Shown here: positions 1 to 5,379 of the stretch, one piece after another
Layout: each line of letters opens with the position of its first letter
How positions within the stretch are numbered: position 1 is the stretch's first letter
DNA from: Verrucomicrobiota bacterium
Lineage (GTDB): Bacteria > Verrucomicrobiota > Verrucomicrobiia > Chthoniobacterales > Terrimicrobiaceae
Assembly (NCBI GenBank): GCA_026398285.1
Contig: JAPLTI010000173.1
Location: 1-5,379 of the forward strand
Direction of reading: 5' to 3'
DNA: 5,379 bases
Translations under genes and position numbers: made by a program
Notes under the pieces: model-generated
The model's database searches: none
Told to the model about the DNA's origin: nothing
Seen by the model: only the letters and a program-made list of their open reading frames with translations

Positions 1-1
1 T

Positions 2-2503
2 GAGGGCCTGCGCAAGCGCTTTGGAGAACGCGTTGACACAGACCCCGAACTGAACAAGCGCCTCGACTACGAACTCTCGGTGATCGAGAAAACCGGGTTC
101 ATCAGCTACTTTTTGATCGTCTGGGATTTCATCCGCCATGCAAAAGACAGCGGCATTCCCGTGGGCCCGGGCCGCGGCTCGGCGGCAGGCTCCCTCATCG
201 CGTATGTGCTGGGAATCACGGATATCGACCCTCTCCGCTACGGGCTTATTTTTGAAAGGTTCCTGAACCCCGAGCGCATCAGCCCGCCCGATATCGATGT
301 GGACTTCTGCATGGAGCGCCGAGGCGAGGTGATCGAGTATGTGCGCCAAAAATACGGCGAACGGGCCGTCTCGCAGATCGTCACCTTCGGCACACTGGGC
401 GCGAAGAGCGTGATCCGCGATGTCGCCCGCGTGCTGGGCTGGAGCTACTCGGACGGCGACCGCGTGGCAAAGATGATCCCGAACGAGCTGAACATCGACC
501 TCGAGAAGGCGCGTGAGAAGAACCCCGAGCTGCAGACAGCCATCGAAAACGAGGCACCCGTTCGCCAGCTTTGGGACTACGCCACCGTGCTCGAGGGACT
601 GAGCCGTAACACGGGCATCCATGCTGCCGGCGTGGTCATCGGCGACCGTCCGCTGGATGAATTTATCCCCCTCTGCCGGGGCAAGGAAAACGAAGTCGTG
701 ACCCAATATGCCATGGGCCCGCTTACCGAACTCGGCATGATCAAGATGGAATTCCTCGGCCTGCGCACGCTCACGATTATGCAGGAAGCGGTGCGTCTGA
801 TCCACGCGAAGGTGCCGGATTTCAACATCGACCTCATCCCCAGCGACGACAAACCCTCCTTTGATATTTACAACCGGGGCGAAACGCTTGGGGTTTTCCA
901 GATGGAAAGCGGCGGCATCACGAATTGCTGCAAGCGCTTCGATGTGGGTTGCATTGAAGACATCATCGCCATCGGCGCGCTTTATCGTCCAGGCCCGATG
1001 CAGTTCATTGACGACTACATCGAGCGCAAAAAGGGGATAAAAAAGGTCGAATACCTGCATCCTCTTCTCGAGAAGGTCTGTTCGGAAACCCACGGCATCA
1101 TTGTCTATCAAGAGCAGGTGCAGATGGCCGCGAGTGTGCTTGCGGGCTACTCGCTCGGCGAGGCCGACCTGCTCCGCCGCGCGATGGGAAAAAAGGACGC
1201 CGAAAAAATGGAGAAGGAGCGCAAACGCTTCGTCGAAGGCTGCGGCACACACAACAACATTCCTCCCAAAGTTGCCGACGCCATCTTCGGCTTCATCGAG
1301 AAATTCGCGCAATACGGCTTTAACAAGTCGCACAGCGCCGCATACGGCTGGATTTCCTACCAGACCGCTTACCTGAAGGCCCACTTCCCGCGCGAGTTCA
1401 TGTCCGCCATGCTCACCTTCGATGCCAACGACACCGACCGTCTCGCCGTGGTGATCGCCGAGTGCCGCCGCATGGAAATTCCCGTGCTGCCGCCGGACAT
1501 CAACGCTAGCGCGCTGAAGTTCGCCCCCGAGACTGACGGCCCGGGCATTCGCTTCGGACTGGCATCCATCAAAAATGTCGGCGCGGGCGCGATGGAATCC
1601 GCCATTGCCGAGAGGGAAAAAGGCGGCACCTTCCGCACGCTGGAGGATTTTTGCTCGCGCCTCGATTCCCGCACGGTGAACCGCAAGATTCTCGAGAGCC
1701 TTGTCAAATGCGGCGCCTTCGACTGCCTGGATAAAAACCGCGCAGCCCTCTTCGCCGAGATCGAATCCTCCATGGCCACCGCCGCCTCGCTCCAGCGCGA
1801 CCGCGCGAGCGGACAGTTCTCGCTCTTCGGCGACACGCCGCTCACACCGCCGAAAAAATCCTCCAATGCCGCCAAGATCGAGCCTTGGAGCAATTTGGAT
1901 ACGCTCAAACACGAGAAGGAGCTCCTCGGCTACTATGTGAGCGGACACCCACTCGACAGTTACGCGGGGAATTTCGACTCTGGAAAATACAACACCATCG
2001 CGCAAGCGAGGGAGGCCACCGAACCCGGCACATTCAAACTCGCGGGCCTGATCATGTCCGTCGAAAAGCGCTTTTCTAAAAAGGACGGCAAACCTTTTGG
2101 CATCCTGATCCTCGAAGACTTCACCGGCTCGCTCGAAATCACCGCGTGGGATGAATCCTTCTCCAAAAATGCCGCGCTCTTCGTCGCAGGCACGGCCGTA
2201 TCGATTAACACACGCATCACCCGCCGTGACGAAGCGATCCGTGCGACAGCCGGAGCCACAACCGCGCTAAAGGAAAAAACGTCCGTGCGCCCGGTTCGAC
2301 TACGACTCGCGCGCGAGCGGCTCGATGAAACCGCCCTACAAAAAATCCTCGCAGCCGTAAATGCCAACCCCGGCCCTCGTCCCCTCATCTTGGAGTTCGT
2401 GCTTCCAAACGGCCGATCACTCGAAATGCCAACCGGAGAGGAATTCGCCATCGGCGACGAACGCGCTTTGATCTCCGCTGTGAACGGGCTAGTGGTTGCT
2501 TGA
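2..2503 (+). CDS. dnaE: DNA polymerase III subunit alpha, 5'-truncated by window edge
   Basis: Catalytic subunit of the replicative DNA polymerase (C-family), which adds dNTPs to the primer in the cytoplasmic replisome. The reading frame is open from base 2 and ends at TGA 2501-2503, giving 833 residues. About 300 N-terminal residues, including the PHP domain, lie outside the window. The GTG at 80 is only an internal codon, because DnaE-like sequence (GLRKRFGERVD) precedes it. Visible: GPGRGSAAGS (from base 164); the catalytic PDIDVDF aspartates (290-304); RPGPMQFIDDYIERKKG (from 986), probably carrying the third catalytic Asp; FNKSHSAAYGWISYQTAYLK (from about 1319); a helix-hairpin-helix region (about 1541-1720); the clamp motif QFSLF (1814-1828); an OB fold (about 2033-2280); and a C-terminal alpha/beta domain. 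From the catalytic Asp to the end it is close to E. coli DnaE in length, so it is DnaE rather than PolC. No frameshift or missing key residue is seen. Confidence 0.98.
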   Translation, partial: EGLRKRFGERVDTDPELNKRLDYELSVIEKTGFISYFLIVWDFIRHAKDSGIPVGPGRGSAAGSLIAYVLGITDIDPLRYGLIFERFLNPERISPPDIDVDFCMERRGEVIEYVRQKYGERAVSQIVTFGTLGAKSVIRDVARVLGWSYSDGDRVAKMIPNELNIDLEKAREKNPELQTAIENEAPVRQLWDYATVLEGLSRNTGIHAAGVVIGDRPLDEFIPLCRGKENEVVTQYAMGPLTELGMIKMEFLGLRTLTIMQEAVRLIHAKVPDFNIDLIPSDDKPSFDIYNRGETLGVFQMESGGITNCCKRFDVGCIEDIIAIGALYRPGPMQFIDDYIERKKGIKKVEYLHPLLEKVCSETHGIIVYQEQVQMAASVLAGYSLGEADLLRRAMGKKDAEKMEKERKRFVEGCGTHNNIPPKVADAIFGFIEKFAQYGFNKSHSAAYGWISYQTAYLKAHFPREFMSAMLTFDANDTDRLAVVIAECRRMEIPVLPPDINASALKFAPETDGPGIRFGLASIKNVGAGAMESAIAEREKGGTFRTLEDFCSRLDSRTVNRKILESLVKCGAFDCLDKNRAALFAEIESSMATAASLQRDRASGQFSLFGDTPLTPPKKSSNAAKIEPWSNLDTLKHEKELLGYYVSGHPLDSYAGNFDSGKYNTIAQAREATEPGTFKLAGLIMSVEKRFSKKDGKPFGILILEDFTGSLEITAWDESFSKNAALFVAGTAVSINTRITRRDEAIRATAGATTALKEKTSVRPVRLRLARERLDETALQKILAAVNANPGPRPLILEFVLPNGRSLEMPTGEEFAIGDERALISAVNGLVVA
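1814..1828 (+). other. Internal beta-clamp-binding motif in DnaE (QFSLF)
   Basis: Codons for Gln-Phe-Ser-Leu-Phe, followed by Gly-Asp, match the QxxLF pentapeptide by which bacterial polymerases bind the hydrophobic pocket of the DnaN sliding clamp. It lies between the helix-hairpin-helix region and the OB fold, where the processivity-critical internal motif of other DnaE proteins lies. The motif is read directly; its binding role is inferred from the family. Confidence 0.8.
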
Positions 2504-2579
2504 AGGACTATCACTTCGCGAGAAGTTGGGTTTTGTGAGCGGGAGAACTGTGGCCGGGCTTTTCGGAGACCTCAGTGAG
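2504..2579. other. Convergent intergenic gap
   Basis: These 76 bases separate the 3' ends of dnaE and the minus-strand operon. Apart from the small hairpin at 2513-2526 I see no further gene, repeat or strong terminator. Read on the minus strand, no T-rich tract follows a stem, so operon transcripts may run into dnaE antisense or end by Rho. That last point is inference. Confidence 0.6.
2513..2533 (+). terminator. Possible weak intrinsic terminator after dnaE
   Basis: Ten bases after the dnaE stop, ACTTC (2513-2517) pairs perfectly with GAAGT (2522-2526) around a GCGA loop, a stable GNRA-type tetraloop. TGGGTTTT follows. The stem is only 5 bp and the T-run only four bases, starting three bases downstream, so this is a weak candidate. 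In the opposite direction, for the convergent operon, there is no T-run after the stem, so it would not obviously serve that side. Confidence 0.35.
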
Positions 2580-3215
2580 TTATGAGCAAAAGGTGATTTT
2601 TCCCCACTCGTGGACGCGGTGAAAATTTATGGCCTGATGCGGCGAAGTGGAGGACAGGATGGGTGGGCGGCCATCGCGGGAGGCATCGTAGCGGCTGAAG
2701 GAGAAAAGCCAGGCCTCGCCGGTCGCGATTTGGTCACGCCCGGTCACGAGGGTGGCAGGGACCTCTGCGTAAACCGTCCATTTTTGGTTTGAAGTGTCGA
2801 TTTTTACACGGCTTGAAAAAACACCATCGGGAAGCTCGGTGGCTGGCTTGCCTGGCGATTCGATCTGATATTGCAGGCGAAAATTCGGCGGAGTGACATG
2901 CAGCTCAACATAATCGGAGCGGTCTTCCGGCTTGAGGAAAATCTCGAATACATCGCCGAGTTCCCACATTTTCTGATTCGGACCGGTGGCCTCGGTAAAG
3001 ATGTCGCGGTCGGGAATGTCGGCCAGAACGATAAGGCGAGAGGGTGTCCATCCCACGCGGATTTCCGCCGGCAGGAAATCCGGCTCAGGAGCATCAAGCC
3101 AGCCTTGCTGCATGAGAACAGGAGCGGAGAGGGCGAGGTTTTCGGGCATCGCTTCGGCTTGCGGCAGATCTTTGTCGAAAATGGCGGGACAGGAAATGGT
3201 GGCGGGTTTGTTCAT
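2580..3215 (-). CDS. CBM9/DOMON-like beta-sandwich protein (carbohydrate-binding family 9-like)
   Basis: A 211-residue protein whose layout resembles the carbohydrate-binding module family 9-like/DOMON fold. It has an early strand VGWTPSRLIVLADIPD (residues 54-69), then MWELGDVFEIFLKPED (83-98), matching the family's 'W-E-x-D-x-x-E-x-F-L' core, then YVELHVTPP (102-110). A WTVYAEVP strand (146-153) and WLFSFSRYD (169-177), resembling the family's 'W-x-x-N/S-F-x-R' strand, follow, and it ends with FHRVHEWGKITF (198-209), like the usual closing 'FH-x-x-x-x-[FW]-G-x-[IL]-x-F'. Such domains bind sugars or haem; the ligand here cannot be told. No signal peptide or membrane segment is visible at the N terminus (MNKPATISCP), unusual for an often exported fold. 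Its ATG overlaps the upstream stop as ATGA and no good Shine-Dalgarno is seen, so translation is probably coupled. Stop is TAA (2582-2580). The family call is by pattern, not alignment. Confidence 0.75.
   Translation of the reverse strand: MNKPATISCPAIFDKDLPQAEAMPENLALSAPVLMQQGWLDAPEPDFLPAEIRVGWTPSRLIVLADIPDRDIFTEATGPNQKMWELGDVFEIFLKPEDRSDYVELHVTPPNFRLQYQIESPGKPATELPDGVFSSRVKIDTSNQKWTVYAEVPATLVTGRDQIATGEAWLFSFSRYDASRDGRPPILSSTSPHQAINFHRVHEWGKITFCS
3212..3215 (-). promoter_or_regulatory. ATGA stop/start overlap (translational coupling)
   Basis: On the minus strand the TGA of the 245-residue gene and the ATG of the CBM9-like gene share bases as ATGA. The bases upstream (AGCCCGCCTTCAAGATCACC) hold no convincing Shine-Dalgarno, so reinitiation by ribosomes finishing the upstream gene is the likely way the second protein is made. 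This supports the start chosen at 3215. Confidence 0.7.
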
Positions 3216-3949
3216 GGTGATCTTGAAGGCGGGCTTTTTAACAAAATGGTGTCACCGCGATACAGATCCTTGTTCGAGGCTTGGAACTCGGCTTTCAGCT
3301 GGACCTTGATTTTTGAGATATCGACGAGGTCCCACTCCTCGAAGCGGATTTTTCCGCCTTCGCCACCGTTGTGCTGGACGCCGACGAGCAGATGCCGTGC
3401 GTCGTCCTGGACCTTACTGGTGGTGGATTTCGGCTCGTAGTAGAAGGTGCGGAGCGTGCTGGTCTTCGAACCGCGAGCGAAGAGTTTCGGGTCGAGGTAA
3501 ACCACGCTCTGATCCTCCAGAACGAGCCGGAGGTCGGGGTAGCCGCTGCGCTGTTCCTCTCCTGCGGAGGTGCGTGGGATGCCGCACGACCAGCCCGGCT
3601 CTTTATTGCACTCCGCCATCAGTTGATCCTCGATAAAGCGGCTGGCTTCATTGATGCGACCCACGCTGTGGATCGGGTGCGCGGGGTCGTTCATCGCGGC
3701 GAGGGTGCGGTCGAGCACGGTGGCGAGGCGCCGGAGCCAGGCGGCATCTAAATCCACAGGCAGGATTTTTTTTCCCGTGGTGGCTGCGAGGACCTCGCTG
3801 AAGGGAATGCCCTTTAAATCGCGCCCGTCCTGTAAGAGCCACTCGATGAGAACGGCAGAGTCGGGCTTTGTCTCGTCCGAACGGATGTGTGGGGCCAACG
3901 CAACAAGCCCTGCAAGACCGAGCAGCAGAGCCTGTCGCCGTAGCGCCAT
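3212..3949 (-). CDS. Exported protein of unknown family with PD-(D/E)XK nuclease-like signature
   Basis: I do not recognise a named family for this 245-residue protein. The N terminus (MALRRQALLLGLAGLVALAP) is a Sec-type signal peptide: two arginines, then a hydrophobic stretch, with likely cleavage near residue 24 before DETK. No lipobox Cys is present, so a soluble periplasmic or secreted protein is expected. A helical part (residues 65-115) includes INEASRFIEDQL, with Glu101 and Glu107. Then comes GYPDLRLV (Pro138-Asp139) and, 14 residues on, VVYLDPKLF (Asp153-Pro-Lys155). PD followed by D-x-K at the end of a hydrophobic strand, after a Glu-bearing helix, is the arrangement of the PD-(D/E)XK nuclease superfamily. 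RTFYYEP (167-173), DARHLLVGV (183-191) and LKAEFQASNKDLY (218-230) follow and look like structured core. Cys114 and Cys122 could form a disulfide. It starts three bases after the porin stop with no clear Shine-Dalgarno. The export call is fairly firm; the nuclease call is tentative. Confidence 0.6.
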   Translation of the reverse strand: MALRRQALLLGLAGLVALAPHIRSDETKPDSAVLIEWLLQDGRDLKGIPFSEVLAATTGKKILPVDLDAAWLRRLATVLDRTLAAMNDPAHPIHSVGRINEASRFIEDQLMAECNKEPGWSCGIPRTSAGEEQRSGYPDLRLVLEDQSVVYLDPKLFARGSKTSTLRTFYYEPKSTTSKVQDDARHLLVGVQHNGGEGGKIRFEEWDLVDISKIKVQLKAEFQASNKDLYRGDTILLKSPPSRSP

Positions 3950-3952
3950 TTT

Positions 3953-5379
3953 TTAGAAGGTCACATTCATCTGAGCGCCCAGCACGAGGGCGTTCGGAAT
4001 GTTTCCCGTGCCGCCGGGATTGATGATCCACTGCACATTCGGCTGGATATAGGCGAATTTGGTTACCTGAATGCGGTAGCCGGCCTCGAGGGCGATTTCG
4101 TAGGAAGGCGTGCCTGCGCCGGTCGCCGCCACGGTGCCGGCATAGTCGTCGCTGAAATTTCCATAAACGAAGCCGAGCATGGTGGTGTCGTAGTCGCGGG
4201 CGGGGACGAGGCCTTTGTAAACGATGCCGGAGTTCACCTGGAAAGGGAGCTTCGAGATGTTCTGCTGCGGGGAGAGAACGAACGCGGACCACAGGGTGAG
4301 GCCCTGGTCACTGCCGGCTTCTTCCTGCCAGACCATCTGATCGGCGTGCCAGTAGAAGCCGTAGGAATTCGATGCGGTCTCGGTCGAACCGAATTGCGCG
4401 AACTGCCAAGGCGAGTAATAGGCGCCGAACCAATAGTGGCCGGGCAGGCCTTGCATACCGGCATCCGGCGAAACAAGCCGCACGGTCTTGCCTTCGGCGA
4501 GGGATTTTCCATCGGATGGCTTGGAAGCGGCTGCGGGTTTTTTGAAGAACTCGGGAGTCCAGCCTACTTGCCCGATCATGAGGACGCCGTCGGAGTTATT
4601 TATACTCCAGTCGAGGCCGTGGTCGCGGTAGAGGTTGAGGGAGGTGGCCTGATAGATGCCGCCCATGGCGAACCACTCGGGCGAGGGATCGACCCGCAGG
4701 CGCGCACCCCAGACTGATGCGGGATATGAAGTGAATGCGGTATTGACGGGCAGGGCCTGCGGGTTGCCGTCGATGCCGTTGTTCATGTAGAGCCAGTAGA
4801 GGGGCGAGGAGGCGAAGTCGTCACCCGTCGAAAACCGGCCGAGCTTGATGCCGAGCTTGTCTTCGAGCAGGCGCTGTTCGAGGACGAGCGCATAAAAAAC
4901 GACGGTCTCGGTGCCGTAGACCTGCTGGACGGTGAACTGGTTGCCGATGTTGCGTGCGGAGAGGTTGCTGCCATTGCGGTCGAGGGCGCTGACGGTGAGG
5001 GTGAGGCCCTGCCATTTGATCAACTTCTCGAAGTCGAGCTGCATGCCGAAGCTGAAGTTGTCGGCATAGGCGAAGCTCTGGGTCATGCCGCCAACAGGAT
5101 TGCCAGCGATGTTGTTCGTGTAGCTGGCGGAGAGTTCCACGCCGCTGTCATCGAGAAAATTTCGGACGCCCCACCAGTCGCCAGTTAGGGCGTTTCCATC
5201 GAACCACTCGCTCGAGCCGATGAAATTTGAGGGATAGGGATCGTAATACGACCAGAAGCGCGAGTAGCCGAGCATGGCATCCGGCGAGGTGTAGCCGACA
5301 GGAGTTCCAGGGATGTCACCCGATTCCTGGGCGGAGAGGGGCGCAGTGAATCCGGCAAGAAGCAACAGGGGAAGGAGAA
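3953..5379 (-). CDS. OprB-family carbohydrate-selective porin, 5'-truncated by window edge
   Basis: Outer-membrane beta-barrel of the OprB family, whose members pass sugars and other small solutes by diffusion. Visible: the family N-terminal signature LTGDWWGVRNFLDDSGVELS (complementing about 5127-5186), then NIAGNPVGG; LEDKLGIKLGRFSTGDDFASSP (from about 4861 downward), the 'G-R-x-x-x-x-D-x-F' barrel segment; WLYMNNGIDGNP; YPASVWGARLRV; many alternating aromatic/polar strands; and a terminal Phe (QMNVTF), the C-terminal signal for BAM insertion. A Lys/Ser/Ala-rich stretch around KKPAAASKPSDGKSLAEGK looks like a surface loop. The frame stays open through the right edge: the codons before the TTG at 5365 encode LLPL, continuing the hydrophobic signal peptide (LLPLLLLAGFTAPLSA, cleavage likely before QES). 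The true start is therefore outside the window and the TTG is not it. Stop is TAA (3955-3953). It appears to be the first visible gene of a three-gene operon; its promoter is not in the window. Confidence 0.93.
   Translation of the reverse strand, partial: LLPLLLLAGFTAPLSAQESGDIPGTPVGYTSPDAMLGYSRFWSYYDPYPSNFIGSSEWFDGNALTGDWWGVRNFLDDSGVELSASYTNNIAGNPVGGMTQSFAYADNFSFGMQLDFEKLIKWQGLTLTVSALDRNGSNLSARNIGNQFTVQQVYGTETVVFYALVLEQRLLEDKLGIKLGRFSTGDDFASSPLYWLYMNNGIDGNPQALPVNTAFTSYPASVWGARLRVDPSPEWFAMGGIYQATSLNLYRDHGLDWSINNSDGVLMIGQVGWTPEFFKKPAAASKPSDGKSLAEGKTVRLVSPDAGMQGLPGHYWFGAYYSPWQFAQFGSTETASNSYGFYWHADQMVWQEEAGSDQGLTLWSAFVLSPQQNISKLPFQVNSGIVYKGLVPARDYDTTMLGFVYGNFSDDYAGTVAATGAGTPSYEIALEAGYRIQVTKFAYIQPNVQWIINPGGTGNIPNALVLGAQMNVTF
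5330..5379 (-). other. Signal peptide (C-terminal part) of the OprB-like porin
   Basis: Reading leftward from the edge, the codons give LLPLLLLAGFTAPLSA followed by QESGD. A hydrophobic core, then small residues (P-L-S-A) before Gln, is a typical signal peptidase I site. The positively charged start is cut off by the window. This shows that the gene begins beyond 5379. Confidence 0.75.

Noticed and set aside
1369..1908. 179-codon open frame antisense to dnaE
   Set aside because: It lies wholly inside the conserved dnaE coding sequence; its Ser/Arg-rich product shows no recognisable domain.
1960..2514. 184-codon open frame antisense to the dnaE 3' end
   Set aside because: It mirrors the OB fold and C-terminal domain of dnaE and has Ser/Arg-rich composition, so it is a shadow.
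2871..3440. 189-codon plus-strand open frame opposite the two downstream operon genes
   Set aside because: The minus-strand genes here have a signal peptide, domain motifs and an ATGA junction; the plus-strand frame has none of these and crosses both.
3212..3949. Restriction-modification system
   Set aside because: The PD-(D/E)XK-like protein has a signal peptide and there is no methyltransferase or specificity subunit in the window, so a classical R-M role is not supported.
3648..4292. 214-codon minus-strand open frame spanning the porin/exported-protein junction
   Set aside because: It is out of frame with both well-supported genes and encodes an Arg/Pro/His-rich low-complexity product typical of a shadow frame in GC-rich DNA.
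1..5379. CRISPR array, tRNA, rRNA, insertion sequence or inteins
   Set aside because: No spaced direct repeats, RNA-gene signatures, transposase or terminal inverted repeats were seen, and the DnaE sequence runs through its catalytic motifs without an intein.

Overview
The window holds four protein-coding genes and almost no non-coding DNA. It is moderately GC-rich by eye, with many C/G-ending codons. The gene types (a bacterial replicative polymerase, an OprB-type outer-membrane porin, exported proteins) point to a Gram-negative bacterium. The mix of an OprB-like porin and a CBM9-like sugar-binding fold would suit a carbohydrate-degrading lineage such as Verrucomicrobiota. That placement is inference from gene content; no 16S or other marker is present to settle it.

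Left half, + strand (2-2503): the 3' roughly 70% of dnaE, the catalytic alpha subunit of DNA polymerase III. The N-terminal PHP domain and the true start lie before the window. The rest (polymerase core, HhH region, clamp-binding motif, OB fold, C-terminal domain) is intact and looks functional.

A 76-base convergent gap (2504-2579) follows, with a small GNRA-type hairpin that may help end dnaE transcription.

Right half, - strand (5379 down to 2580): three tightly packed genes that read as one operon, in transcription order. First is an OprB-family carbohydrate-selective porin, 5'-truncated by the window edge but with a usable signal-peptide remnant and a C-terminal Phe. Three bases later comes a 245-residue exported protein of unassigned family with a PD-(D/E)XK nuclease-like signature. 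Last, overlapping it by ATGA, is a 211-residue CBM9/DOMON-like beta-sandwich protein without a visible signal peptide. The spacing suggests translational coupling throughout.

The exported nuclease-like protein between a porin and a carbohydrate-binding-like protein is the least explained part and the best candidate for something undescribed. dnaE is ordinary housekeeping and has no evident functional link to the operon.
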